Below, one piece after another: positions 1-12,411 of a DNA stretch of 64,000 bases; position 1 is the stretch's first letter, and each line of letters opens with the position of its first letter. The translations under genes and the position numbers were made by a program. The DNA is from Siderastrea radians (Eukaryota; Cnidaria; Anthozoa; Scleractinia; Rhizangiidae). The notes below the pieces were generated by a model. That model was not told where the DNA came from. It saw only the letters and a list, made by a program, of their open reading frames with translations, and made no database searches. The stretch spans positions 32,690,641 to 32,754,640 of the forward strand of contig OZ024900.1 of assembly GCA_964017195.1 (NCBI GenBank), written 5' to 3'.

Positions 1-5
1 CCAGA

Positions 6-42
6 CCATAGTTAGTAGAGGGGTCCCCTCTACTAACTATGG
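6..42. repeat. Near-perfect 18-bp inverted repeat with 1-nt centre
   Basis: The arm at 6-23 (ccatagttagtagagggg) is the exact reverse complement of 25-42, with a single t at 24 between them. In addition ccagac occurs at 1-6 and again at 43-48. The palindrome lies 23 bp beyond the splice donor of the FN3 exon, so it is in the downstream intron if the gene model is right. It could be a remnant of a small inverted-repeat element, a hairpin-forming site, or a fold-back assembly artefact. The sequence alone does not decide between these. Confidence 0.9.
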
Positions 43-64
43 CCAGACAGACTAACCAGTGATA

Positions 65-70
65 ACTTAC
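65..70 (-). other. Splice donor of FN3 exon
   Basis: Read on the minus strand this is gtaagt, a perfect extended donor consensus, directly after exon bases ggtg. The FN3 domain's last strand ends just before it, and the split leaves one base of the next codon (phase 1). Confidence 0.85.
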
Positions 71-370
71 CACCAAGAGTGGTAACTGACAAGGATGTGC
101 CGATTCCTTCTCCCACTAAAGTAAAAGCTGTCATGTTTACCATATATCTCGTATTAGACTGAAGTCCACCAATCAGCGTGCTGTTTGTTGTGTTACCTAC
201 TGTTGTAACGTCGGGCTGTAGATTAATCGAATGTCCTACTTCCAACACTCTCACTTGATAACCCTGAATCCTGCCGTTTGCAAACTCTTGAGGGACTGGA
301 TCCCAGGTAAGCATAAATGAATTGTGTCTCAGGTTACTGACGGTCACATTTTGCGGCGGTAGACTGGGAA
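71..370 (-). CDS. Internal exon encoding one fibronectin type III domain (partial gene)
   Basis: This is one 300-nt exon of a larger gene whose other exons are outside the window. It reads as 99 full codons with one base of a split codon at the 3' end and two at the 5' end, so it is a symmetric phase 1-1 exon, the usual form of FN3 modules. Visible FN3 landmarks, counting the split first codon as residue 1: a proline-rich start (PSLPPQNV, 2-9), the strand-B tryptophan in LTWDPVP (W23), NGRIQGYQVRV (32-42, Y38), the leucine and tyrosine of the L-x(5)-Y motif in GLQSNTRYMV (L70, Y76), and the closing GEGIGTSLSVTTL (87-99). Four N-glycosylation sequons (NVT, NTT, NST, NMT) suit an extracellular domain. 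The parent protein could be an adhesion molecule, receptor phosphatase or kinase, or matrix protein; one module cannot tell. The in-frame GTG at 345-347 is inside the exon and is not a start. No frameshift or stop is present, so the exon looks intact. Confidence 0.85.
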
Positions 371-400
371 CTAAGATGGCAAATAAAATACGTTGTTAGT
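371..400 (-). other. Splice acceptor and probable branch point of FN3 exon
   Basis: On the minus strand the sequence ends in ttttgccatcttag just before the exon, giving AG at 372-371. A branch-point-like actaac lies at 400-395, about 25 nt upstream. The tract between is T-rich. Using this acceptor gives the phase-1 start that matches the phase-1 donor. Confidence 0.75.
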
Positions 401-440
401 TTACACTTGCTTTAGATAGTTTGTAGTTTATCTTAGCAGT

Positions 441-760
441 GCATAAATTGGGTGTGCTGTGCATAAGTTGGGTGGACACCTCCTACTGAGACCAGACGGC
501 TGGACACCTTTAGCAGACACTCAGTCATGGTCCTAAACACATGGTAACATTACATTTTTAAGCTTCCATAAGTGGACACCTCTACTGAAAAGACAGTCAG
601 TCATGGTCTCAGCTACATAAAAACACGTCATTTTTGAGCTCCCATAAGTACATGCTGAGGTGGATACCTCTCTTAAGCGGACACTCATTCCACTTAGTCA
701 CATACAAACGCTACCTTTTAAACCTTCCATAAGTGGGCACCTCTCCTAAGCACTTTATTG
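441..760. repeat. Degenerate tandem repeat, unit about 76-105 bp
   Basis: Copies are marked by cataagt followed by a gg-acacct core, starting near 462, 567, 643 and 729. Between them are shared words such as cagtcatggtc, agcggacactca and a T-rich tail. A smaller 20-bp near-duplication opens the block: gcataaattgggtgtgctgt at 441-460 against gcataagttgggtggacacc at 461-480. The copies are much more diverged than the big array to the right and share no obvious sequence with it. I see no coding potential. It probably belongs to a dispersed repeat family of this genome. Confidence 0.65.
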
Positions 761-970
761 AATCAATCGAGTTACAATCACTGAGAGGTACAGCGAAAAC
801 CGTTTGAATTACAGTTAACTACAAAACCACTTATTATTAGTTGGCGACTGGCAAAAGCGTGGGATAACGGCAAAAACAAGACAGTTTGAATAAGTTCACG
901 TATAGTTCGCGAAACTAATACAGTACACAGGAAAAAAGAACTATACAAACACTATATTTTGAAAGCTATT
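761..970. other. Non-coding AT-rich spacer
   Basis: There is no credible open frame, RNA gene or repeat here. It separates the tandem block on the left from one further degenerate copy on the right. The 13-bp word cacctctcctaag is found at both sides (738-750 and 980-992), but each belongs to a copy of the same degenerate repeat, so this is not evidence of a target-site duplication. Confidence 0.5.
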
Positions 971-1019
971 ATAGGTGAACACCTCTCCTAAGGGGGCATT
1001 TGGTCATGGTCCCAGCAAC
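971..1019. repeat. Isolated degenerate copy of the 76-105 bp repeat
   Basis: It contains ataggtgaacacctctccta, then a ggcatttggtcatggtccc stretch, matching the order of words in the copies at 567-760. It is separated from them by about 210 bp of unrelated sequence. Confidence 0.55.
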
Positions 1020-1453
1020 CCCAAAAATATCATTGCCCTAGCAATGTAAGGCACTAGACTCTATCTTTTATATTTAAAGACAGTCAAGTTCTAAGTATTA
1101 AAGTCGCATGTGCCGGTAACATTAAACTTTCCTTCCGGTAGGCCAAAAGTCAATGCTTTAGTTTCGCTACAAAGAGATAGGATGCTTGATTTAAGTTGAA
1201 CAAATAAATTTTAAAACTGATAAAAGCGAGGTTACCCCCAATTTTCTTTTTGAATTTTGATAGCCCTTGCTAAGATCTACTTTTTCCACATACTCATAAA
1301 CCGCGCAAAAATACCTCTGTATTAAAGGGCAAATTCCCTGAGAAACTTGAATATCTCAGACCAGTAGCGCGTTCTCGAAAGCCCCGAAAAGCCATTTGTG
1401 AAATATGAACCACTCATTATACAAAGCTGTATAAGAAGTACTAAAGGCATGTC
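1020..1453. other. AT-rich non-coding sequence left of the array
   Basis: I see no gene, RNA or repeat in this stretch. Open frames that begin here (around 1322-1453) run into the tandem array and owe most of their length to it, so they are not supported. Composition changes sharply at about 1450, from AT-rich to the CpG-dense array. Confidence 0.6.
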
Positions 1454-1512
1454 GATCGACACTCGACCGATATATCGATCACCACGCGATCGATATCGAT
1501 ACCGACACTCGG
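1454..1512. repeat. Degenerate left edge of the array
   Basis: The first array-like words appear here (cgacactcgaccgata, then gataccgacactcgg), mixed with cgatcgatatcgat-type sequence that is not part of normal units. Units become regular from 1592. This is the oldest-looking part of the array and fixes its left boundary to within a few tens of bases. Confidence 0.75.
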
Positions 1513-1591
1513 CCAATATGTTGGTCGATATCGGTCGCCTCCCGACCGACATGCATATTGACCGATACTCGATCGCTAAGTCGACACTCGG
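1513..1591. repeat. 79-bp variant long unit at the array edge
   Basis: It starts like a 55-bp long unit (ccaatatgttggtcgata, then tcggtcgcctcccgaccgac) but continues with atgcatattgaccgatac and tcgatcgctaagtcgacac before the normal cactcgg end. That gives 79 bp instead of 55. The extra sequence occurs at only one other place in the window, 2957-3035. Confidence 0.9.
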
Positions 1592-2682
1592 CCAATACTC
1601 TACCGACCGACACCCTACCGACACTCAGCCGATACTCTACCAACCGACACCCTACCGACACTCGGCCGATACTCTACCAACCGACACCCTACCGACACTC
1701 GGCCAATACTCTACCGACCGACACCCTATTGACACTCGGCCAATACTCTACCGACCGACACCCTATCGACACTCGGCAAATACTCTACCGACCGACACCC
1801 TATCGACAATCGGCCAATACTGTACCGACTGACACCCTATCGACACTCGGCCGATACTCTACCGACCGACACCCTATCGTCACTCGGCCAATACTCTACC
1901 AACCGACACCCTACCGACACTCGGCCGATACTCTACCGACCGACACCCTATCGACACTCGGCCGATATGTTGGTCGATATTGGTCGCCTCCCGACCGACA
2001 CCCTATCGAAACTCGGCCAATACTCTACCGACCGACACCCTACCAACACTCGGCCGATACTCTACCGACCGACACCCTACCGACACTCGGTCAATACTCT
2101 ACCGACCGACACCCTATCGACACTCGGCCAATACTCTAGCGACGGACACCCTATCGACACTCGGCAAATACTCTACCGACCGACACCCTATCGACAATCG
2201 GCCAATACTGTATCGACTGACACCCTACCGACACTCGGCCGATACTCTACCGACCGACACCCTATCGTCACTCGGCCAATACTCTACCGACCGACACCGT
2301 ACCGACACTCGGCTGATACTCTACCGACCGACACCCTATGGACACTCGGCCGATACTCTACCGACCGACACCCTATCGACACTCGGCCAATACTCTACCG
2401 ACCAACACCCTATCGACACTCGGCCAATACTCTACCGACCGACACCCTATCAACACTCGGCCGATACTCTACCGACCGACAACCTTCCGACACTCCGCCA
2501 ATACTGTACCGACCGACACCCTACCGACACTCAGCCGATACTCTACCGACCGACACCCTATCGACACTCGGCCAAAACTGTACCGACCGACACCCTACTG
2601 ACACTCGGCTGATACTCTACCGACCGACACCCTATCGACACTCGGCCAAAACTGTACCGACCGACACCCTACCGACACTCGG

Positions 2683-2734
2683 CCGATACTCTACCGACCG
2701 ACACTCGGCCGATGCTCTACCGACCGACACTCGG
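2683..2734. repeat. Two consecutive 26-bp short units
   Basis: Units 2683-2708 and 2709-2734 lack the 11 bp accctaccgac, going directly from ccgac to actcgg. The deletion lies between two cgac repeats, typical of slippage. The pair itself is a duplication of one deleted unit, differing at one base (gatact against gatgct). Confidence 0.9.
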
Positions 2735-2956
2735 CCGATACTCTACCGACCGACACCCTACCGACACTTGGCCAATACTCTACCGACCGACACCCTATCG
2801 ACACTCGGCCGATACTCTACCGACCGACACCCTACCGACACTTGGCCAATACGCTACCGACCGACACCCTATCGACACTCGGCCAATACTCTACCGACTG
2901 ACACCCTACCGACTCTCGGCCAATACTCTACCGACCAACACCCTATCGACACTCGA

Positions 2957-3035
2957 CCGATATGTTGGTCGATATCGGTCGCCTCCCGACCGACATGCAT
3001 ATTGACCGATACTCGATCGCTAAGTCGACACTCGG
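2957..3035. repeat. Second copy of the 79-bp edge unit
   Basis: It carries the same atgcatattg and gatcgctaagtcgacac insert as the edge unit at 1513-1591, displaced by 1,444 bp. The displacement equals 79 + 55 + 2x26 + 34x37, so the whole interval is made of recognisable units. The simplest reading is a local duplication that included the edge. Confidence 0.88.
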
Positions 3036-3460
3036 TCGATACTCTACCGACCGACACCCTATCGACACTCGGCCAATACTCTACCGACCGACACCCTATC
3101 GACACTCGGCCGATATGTTGGTCGATATCGGTCGCCCCCCGACCGACACCCTATCGATACCCGGCAAATACTCTACCGACCGACACCCTACCGACACTCG
3201 GCCGATACTCTACCGACCGACACCCTATCGACACTCGGCCAATACTCTACCGACGGACACCCTATCGACACTCAATAAATACTCTACCGACCGACACCCT
3301 ATCGACAATCGGCCAATACTGTACCGACTGACACCCTATCGACACTCGGCCGATACTCTACCGACCGACACCCTATCAATACGCGGCCAATACTCTACCG
3401 AAAAACACCCTATCGACACTCGGCCAATACTCTACCGACCGACACCCTATCAACACCCGA

Positions 3461-3490
3461 CCGTTACTCTACCGACCGACACAAAACTGT
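3461..3490. repeat. Truncated unit (17-bp deletion)
   Basis: A ccgttactc unit runs directly from ccgacac into aaaactgtacc of the next unit. The accgaccgac blocks at 3471 and 3491 are 20 bp apart instead of 37. Confidence 0.85.
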
Positions 3491-6400
3491 ACCGACCGAC
3501 ACCCTACCGACACTCGGCCAATACTCTACCGACCGACACCCTATCGATACTCGGCCAATACTCTACCGGCCGACACCCTATCGACAACCGGCCAATACTG
3601 TACCGACTGACACCCTATCGACACTCGGCCGATACTCTACCGACCGATTCCCTATCGTCACTCGGCTAATACTCTACCGACCGACACCCTACCGACACTC
3701 GGCCGATACTCTACCGACCGACACCCTATCGACACTCGGCCGATACTCTACCAACCGACACCCTATCAACACTCGGCCAATACTCTACCGACCAACACCC
3801 TATCGACACTCGGCCAATACTCTACCGACCGACACCCTATCAACACTCGGCCGTTACTCTACCGACCGACACCCTTCCGACACTCCGCCAATACTGTACC
3901 GACCGACACCCTACCGACACTCAGCCGATACTCTACCGACCGACACCCTACCGACACTTAGCCGATACTCTACCGACCGACACCCTACCGACACTCGGCC
4001 AATACTCTACCCACCGACACCCTATCGACACTCGGCCAATACTCTACCGACGGACACCCTATCGACACTCAATAAATACTCTACCGACCGACACCCGATC
4101 GACAATCGGCCAATACTGTACCGACTGACACCCTATCGACACTCGGCCGATACTCTACCGACCGACACCCTATCGTCACTCGGCCAATACTCTACCGACC
4201 GACACCGTACCGACACTCGGCTGATACTCTACCGACCGACACCCTATCGACACTCGGCCGATATTCTACCGACCGACACCCTATCGACACTCGGCCAATA
4301 CTCTACCGACCAACACCCTATCGACACTCGGCCAATACTCTACCGACCGACACCCTATCAACACTCGGCCGATACTCTACCGACCGACAACCTTCCGACA
4401 CTCCGCCAATACTGTACCGACCGACACCCTACCGACACTCAGCCGATACTCTACCGACCGACACCCTATCGACACTCGGCCAAAACTGTACCGACCGACA
4501 CCCTACTGACACTCGGCTGATACTCTACCGACGGACAACTATCGACACTCGGCCAAAACTGTACCGACCGACACCCTACCGACACTCGGCCAATACTCTA
4601 CCGACCGACACCCTATCGACAACCGGCCAATACTCTACCGACCGACACCCTATCGACACTCGGCCGATATGTTGGTCGATATCGGTCGCCTCCCGACCGA
4701 CACCCTATCGACACTCGGCCAATACTCTACTGACCGACACCCTACCGACACTCGGCCGATACTCTACCGACCGACACCCTATCGAGACTCAGCCGATACT
4801 CTACCGACCGACACCCTATCAACACTCGGCCAATACTCTACCGAAAAACACCCTATCGACACTCGGCCAATACCCTACCGACCGACACCCTATCAACATT
4901 CGGCCGTTACTCTACCGACCGACACACTATCGACACTCGGTCAATACTGTACCGACTGACACCCTTCCGACACTCCGCCAATACTGTACCAACCGACACC
5001 CTACCGACACTCAGCCGATACTCTACCGACCGACACCATACCGACACTCGGTCGATACTCTACCGACCGACACCCTATCGACACTCGGCCGACACTCTAC
5101 CGACCAACACCATATCAACACTCGGCCAATACTCTACCGCCCGACACCCTATCGACACTCGGCAAATACTCTACCGACCGACACCCTATCGACAATCGGC
5201 CAATACTGTACCGACTGACACCCTATCGACACTCGGCCGATACTCTACCGACCGATACCCTATCGTCACTCGGCCAATACTCTACCGACCGACACCCTAT
5301 CGACACTCGGCCCATATGTTGGTCGATATCGGTCGCCTCCCGACCGACACCCTATCGACACTCGGCCAATACTCTACCGACCGACACCCTACCGACACTC
5401 GGCCGATACTCTACCGACCGACACCCTATCGACACTCGGCCGATACTCTACCGACCAACACCATATCAACACTCGGCCAATACTCTACCGACCGACACCC
5501 TATCGACACTCGGCCAATACTCTACCGACCGACACCCTATCGACACTCGGCCGATATGTTGGTCGATATCGGTCGCGTCCCGACCGAAACCCTATCGACA
5601 CTCGGCCAATACTCTACCGACCGACACCCTACCGACACTCGGCCGATACTCTACCGACCGACACCCTATCGACACTCGGTCGATTCTCTACCGACCGACA
5701 CCCTATCAACACTCGGGCAATACTGTTCCGACCAACACCCTATCGACAATCGGCCAATACTCTACCGACCGACACCCTATCGACACTCGGCCGATATGTT
5801 GGTCGATATCGGTCGCCTCCCGACCAACACCCTATCGACACTCGGCCAATACTCTACCGACCGAAACCCTACCGACACTCGGCCGATACTCTACCGACCG
5901 ACACCCTACCGACACTCGGCCAATACTCTACCGACCGACAACCTATCGACACTCGGCCAATACTCTACCGACCGACACCCTATCGACACTCGGCCAAAAC
6001 TGTACCGACCGACACCCTACTGACACTCGGCTGATACTCTACCGACCGACACCCTATCGACACTCGGCCAAAACTGTACCGACCGACACCCTACCGACAC
6101 TCGGCCAATACTCTACCGACCAACACCCTATCGACACCCGGCCAATACTCTACCGACCGACACCCTATCGACACTCGGCCGATATGTTGCTCGATATCGG
6201 TCGCCTCCCGACCGACACCCTATCGACATTCGGCCAATACTCTACTGACCGACACCCTACCGACACTCGGCCGATACTCTACCGACCGACACCCTATCGA
6301 CACTCGGCCGATACTCTACCGACCGACACCCTATCAACACTCGGCCAATACTCTACCGAAAAACACCCTATTGACATTGGGCCAATACTCTACCGACCGA

Positions 6401-7342
6401 CGCCCTATCAACATTCGGCCGTTACTCTACCGACCGACACCCTATCGACACTCGGCCAATACTCCACCGACCGATACCCTATCAACACTCGGCCAATACT
6501 GTACCCACTGACACCCTTCCGACACTCCGCCAATACTGTACCGACCGACACCCTACCGACACTCAGCCGATACTCTACCGACCGACACCCTACCGACACT
6601 CGGCCGATACTCTACCGACCGACACCCTATCGACACTCGGCCGATACTCTACCGACCAACACCATATCAACACTCGGCCAATACTCTACCGACCGACACC
6701 CTATCGACACTCGGCAAATACTCTACCGACGGACACCCTATCGACAATCGGCCAATATTGTACCGACTGACACCCTATCGACACTCGGCCGATAATCAAC
6801 CGACCGATACCCTATCGTCATTCGGTCAATACTCTACCGACCGACACCCTATCGACACTCGGCCCATATGTTGGTCGATATCGGTCGCCTCCCGACCGAC
6901 ACCCTATCGACACTCGGCGAATACTCTACCGACTGACACCCTACCGACACTCGGCCGATACTCTACCGACCGACACCCTATCGACACTCGGCCGATACTC
7001 TACCGACCAACACCATATCAACACTCGGCCAATACTCTACCGACCGACACCCTATCGACACTCGGCCAATACTTTAAAGACCGACACCCTATCGACACTC
7101 GGCCGATATGTTGGTCGATATCGGTCGCGTCCCGACCGACACCCTATCGACACTCGGCCAATACTCTACCGACCGACACCCTGCCGACACGCGGGCGATA
7201 CTCTACCGACCGACACCCTATCGACACTCGGTCGATTCTCTACCGACCGACACCCTATCAACACTCGGCCAATACTGTACCGACCAACACCCTATCGACA
7301 ATCGGCCAATACTCTACCGACCGACACCCTACCGACTCTCGG

Positions 7343-7347
7343 CTCGG
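7343..7347. repeat. 5-bp duplication (ctcgg) at a unit junction
   Basis: The unit end reads ctctcggctcggccgata, with ctcgg doubled. It makes the spacing of the long units at 7103 and 7348 equal to 245 rather than the usual 240. Confidence 0.88.
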
Positions 7348-8862
7348 CCGATATGTTGGTCGATATCGGTCGCCTCCCGACCAACACCCTATCGACACTC
7401 GGCCAATACTCTACCGACCGACACCCTACCGACACTCCGCCGATACTCTACCGACCGACACCCTACCGACACTCGGCCGATACTATACCGACCAACACCA
7501 TATCAACACTCGGCCAATACTCTACCGACCGACACCCTATCGACACTCGGCCAATACTTTAAAGACCGACACCCTATCGACACTCGGCCGATATGTTGGT
7601 CGATATCGGTCGCGTCCCGACCGACACCCTATCGACACTCGGCCAATACTCTACCGACCGACACCCTACCGACACTCGGCCGATACTCTACCGACCGACA
7701 CCCTACCGACACTCGGCCAATACTCTACCGACCGACACCCTATCGACACTCTGCCAATACTCTACCGACCGACACCCTATCGACACTCCGCCAATACTCT
7801 ACCGACCGACACCCTACCGACACTCGGCCGATACTCTACCGACCGACACCCTATCGACACTCGGCCGATACTCTACCAACCAACACCATATCAACACTCG
7901 GCCAATACTCTACCGACCGACACCCTATCGACACTCGGCCAATACTCTAGCGACCGACACCCTATCGACACTCGGCCGATATGTTGGTCGATATCGGTCG
8001 CGTCCCGACCGACACCCTATCGACACTCGGCCAATACTCTACCGACCGACACCCTACCGACACTCGGCCGATACTCTACCGACCGACACCCTATCGACAC
8101 TCGGTCGATTCTCTACCGACCGACACCCTATCAACACTCGGCCAATATTCTACCGACCAACACCCTATCGACAATCGGCCAATACTCTACCGACCGACAC
8201 CCTACCGACACTCGGCCGATACTCTACCGACCGACACCCTATCGACACTCGGCCGATACTCTACCGACCAACACCATATCAACACTCGGCCAATACTCTA
8301 CCGACCGACACCCTATCGACACTCGGCCGATATGTTGGTCGATATCGGTCGCCCCCCGACCGACACCCTATCGACACCCGGCCAATACTATACTGACCGA
8401 CACCCTACCGACACTCGGCCGATACTCTACCGACCGAAACCCCATCGACACTCGGCCGATACCCTACCGACCGACACCCTATCAACACGCGGCCAATACT
8501 CTACCGACCGACACCCTATCGACACTCGGCCAATACTCTACCGACCGATACCCTACCGACACTCGGCCGATACTCTACCGACCGACACCCTATCGACACT
8601 CCGCCAATACTGTACCGACCGACACCCTACCGACACTCAGGCGATACTCTACCGACCGACACCCTATCGACACTCGGCCAAAACTGTACCGACCGACACC
8701 CTACTGACACTCGGCTGATACTCTACCGACCGACACCCTATCGACACTCGGCCAAAACTGTACCGACCGACACCCTACCGACACTCGGCCAATACTCTAC
8801 CGACCGACACCCTATCGAAACCCGGCCAATACTCTACTGACCGACACCCTATTGACACTCGG

Positions 8863-9804
8863 CCGATGTGTTGGTCGATATCGGTCGCCTCTCGACCGAC
8901 ACCCTATCGACACTCGGCCAATGCTCTACTGACCGACACCCTACCGACACTCGGCCGATACTCTACCGACCGACACCCTATCGACACTCGGCCGATACTC
9001 TACCGACCGACACCCTATCAACACTCGGCCAATACGCTGCCGAAAAACACCCTATCCACATTCGGCCAATACCTTACCGACCGACACCCTATGAACATTC
9101 GGCCGTTACTCTACCGACCGACACCCTATCGACACTCGGCCAATACTCTACCGACCGATACCCTATCAACACTCGGCCAATACTGTACCGACTGACACCC
9201 TTCCGACACTCCGCCAATACTCTACCGACCGACACCCTACCGACACTCAGCCGATACTCTACCGACCGACACCCTACCGACACTCGGCCGATACTCTACC
9301 GACCGACACCCTATCGACACTCGGCCGATACTCAACCGACCAACACCGTATCAACACTCGGCCAATACTCTACCGAACGACACCCTATCGACACTCGGCA
9401 AATACTCTACCGACCGACACCCTATCGACAATCGGCCAATACTCTACCGACCGATACCCTATCAACACTCGGCCAATACTGTACCGACTGACACCCTTGC
9501 GACACTCCGCCAATACTGTACCGACCGACACCCTACCGACACTCAGCCGATACTCTACCGACCGACACCCTACCGACATTCGGCCGATACTCTACCGACC
9601 GACACCTTATCGACACTCGGCCGATACTCAACCGACCAACACCATATCAACACTCGGCCAATACTCTACCGAACGACACCCTATCGACACTCGGCAAATA
9701 CTCTACCGACTGACACCCTATCGACACTCGCCGATACTCTACCGACCGATACCCTATCGTCACTCGGCCAATACTCTACCGACCGACACCCTATCGACAC
9801 TCGG
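8863..9804. repeat. Segment duplicated at 18512-19416 (shift 9,649 bp)
   Basis: Both copies begin with a distinctive long unit reading gatgtgttgg instead of gatatgttgg. Both then carry the rare words aatgctctactgacc, aacaccctatccacattcgg and accctatgaacattcgg in the same order. The long-unit spacing is 942 in this copy and 905 in the other, a difference of exactly one 37-bp unit. Confidence 0.85.
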
Positions 9805-9933
9805 CCCATATGTTGGTCGATATCGGTCGCCTCCCGACCGACACCCTATCGACACTCGGCGAATACTCTACCGACGAATACCCTACCGACACTCGGCCGA
9901 TACTCTACCGACCGACACCCTATCGACACTCGG

Positions 9934-12411
9934 CCGATACTCTACCGACCAACACCATATCAACACTCGGCTAATACTCTAGCGACCGACACCCTATCGA
10001 CACTCGGCCAATACTCTACCGACCGACACCCTATCGACACTCGGCCGATATGTTGGTCGATATCGGTTGCGTCCCGATCGACACCCCATCGACACTCGGC
10101 CAATACTCTACCGACCGACACCCTACCGACACTCGGCCGATACTCTACCGACCGACACCCTATCGACACTCGGTCGATTCTCTACCGACCGACACCCTAT
10201 CAACACTCAGCCGATACTCTACCGACCGACACCCTACCGACACTCGGCTAATACTCTCCCCACCGACACCCTATCGACACTCGGCCAATACTCTACCGAC
10301 GGACACCCTATCGACACTCAATAAATACTCTACCGACCGACACACTTTATCGACAATCGGCTAATACTGTACCGACTGACACCCTATCGACACTCGGCCG
10401 ATAATCTACCGACCGACACCCTATCGTCACTCGGCCAATACTCTACCGACCGACACCGTACCGACACTCGGCTGATACTCTACCGACCGACACCCTATCG
10501 ACACTCGGCCGATACTCTACCGACCGACACCCTATCGACACTCGACCAATTCTCTACCGACCAACACCCTATCGACACTCGGCCAATACTCTACCGACCG
10601 ACACCCTATCAACACTCGGCCGATACTCTACCGACCGACAACCTTCCGACACTCCGCCAATACTGTACCGATCGACACCCTACCGACACTCAGCCGATAC
10701 TCTACCGACCGACACCGTATCGACACTCGGCAAATACTCTACCGACTGACACCCTATCGACACTCGCCGATACTCTACCGACCGATACCCTATCGTCACT
10801 CGGCCAATACTCTACCGACCGACACCCTATCGACACTCGGCCCATATGTTGGTCGATATCGGTCGCCTCCCGACCGACACCCTATCGACACTCGGCCAAT
10901 ACTCTACCGACCAATACCCTACCGACACTCGGCCGATACTCTACCGACCGACACCCTATCGACACTCGGCCGATACTCTACTGACCAACACCATATCAAC
11001 ACTCGGCTAATACTCTAGCGACCGACACCCTATCGACACTCGGCCAATACTCTACCGACCGACACCCTATCGACACTCGGCCGATATGTTGGTCGATATC
11101 GGTCGCGTCCCGACCGACACCCCATCGACACTCGGCCAATACTCTACCGACCGACACCCTACCGACACTCGGCCGATACTCTACCGACCGACGCCCTATC
11201 GACACTCGGTCGATTCTCTACCGACCGACACCCTATCAACACTCAGCCGATACTCTACCGACCGACACCCTACCGACACTCGGCTAATACTCTACCCAAG
11301 GACACCCTATCGACACTCGGCCAATACTCTACCGACGGACACCCTATCGACACTCAATAAATACTTTACCGACCGACACCCTATCGATAATCGGCCAATA
11401 CTGTACCGACTGACACCCTATCGACACTCGGCCGATAATCTACCGACCGACACCCTATCGTCACTCGGCCAATACTCTACCGACCGACACCGTACCGACA
11501 CTCGGCTGATACTCTACCGACCGACACCCTATCGACACTCGGCCGATACTCTACCGACCGACACCCTATCGACACTCGGCCAATTCTCTACCGACCAACA
11601 CCCTATCGACACTCGGCCAATACTCTACCGACCGACACCCTATCAACACTCGGCCGATACTCTACCGACCGACAACCTTCCGACACTCCGCCAATACTGT
11701 ACCAATCGACACCCTACCGACACTCAGCCGATACTCTACCGACCGACACCGTATCGACACTCGGCCAAAACTGTACCGACCGACACCCTACTGACACTGG
11801 GCTGATACTCTACCGACCGACACCCTATCGACACTCGGCCAAAACTCTACCGACCGACACCCTACCGACTCTCGGCCAATACTCTACCGACCGACACCCT
11901 ATCGACACCCGGCCAATACTCTACCGACCGACAACCTTCCGACACTCCGCCAATACTGTACCGACCGACACCCTACCGACACTCAGCCGATACTCTACCG
12001 ACCGACACCGTATCGACACTCGGCCAAAACTGTACCGACCGACACCCTACTGACACTCGGCTGATACTCTACCGACCGACACCCTATCGACACTCGGCCA
12101 AAACTGTACCGACCGACACCCTACCGACTCTCGGCCAATACTCTACCGACCGACACCCTATCGACACCCGGCCAATACTCTACCGACCGACACCCTATCG
12201 ACACTCGGCCGATATGTTGGTCGATATCGGTCGCCTCCCGACCGACACCCTATCGACACTCGGCCAATACTCTACTGACCGACACCCTACCGACACTCGG
12301 CCGATACTCTACCGACCGACACCCTATCGACACTCGGCCGATACTCTACCGACCGACACCCTATCAACACTCGGCCGTTACTCTACCGACCAACACCCTA
12401 TCGACACTCGG
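9934..12411. repeat. HOR of about 2.48 kb, copy A
   Basis: The copy starts at a ccgatactc unit with accaacaccatatcaac followed by ggctaatactctagcg. Long units lie at 10045, 10841, 11081 and 12209. It carries a private 2-bp insertion at 10341-10350 (cacactttat for caccctat), which makes this copy 2,478 bp against a repeat shift of 2,476 downstream of the insertion. A 36-bp unit (cactcgccgat) is shared with copy B. Confidence 0.88.

Larger units (their letters stand above)
1592..9933. repeat. Left zone of array: heterogeneous, weak higher-order structure
   Basis: Short units dominate, with long units spaced irregularly (gaps of 5 to about 41 short units). Most of the irregular units of the window are here: two 26-bp units (2683-2734), a 17-bp deletion near 3481, a 1-bp deletion near 4538, and a 5-bp duplication at 7343-7347. 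Order of variants repeats only loosely. This fits an old edge of a tandem array that is no longer efficiently homogenised. Confidence 0.8.

Noticed and set aside
33..347. Open frame starting at GTG 347 as a complete small gene
   Set aside because: FN3 homology continues upstream of the GTG to the acceptor at 371-372 and stops at the donor at 65-70; residues after the donor are intron.
738..992. Possible transposon insertion flanked by cacctctcctaag at 738-750 and 980-992
   Set aside because: The flanking words belong to copies of the same degenerate repeat, and the 230 bp between show no terminal inverted repeats.
1322..1832. Open frames crossing the left array boundary
   Set aside because: They gain their length from the repeat and have no recognisable domain or composition of a gene in their unique part.
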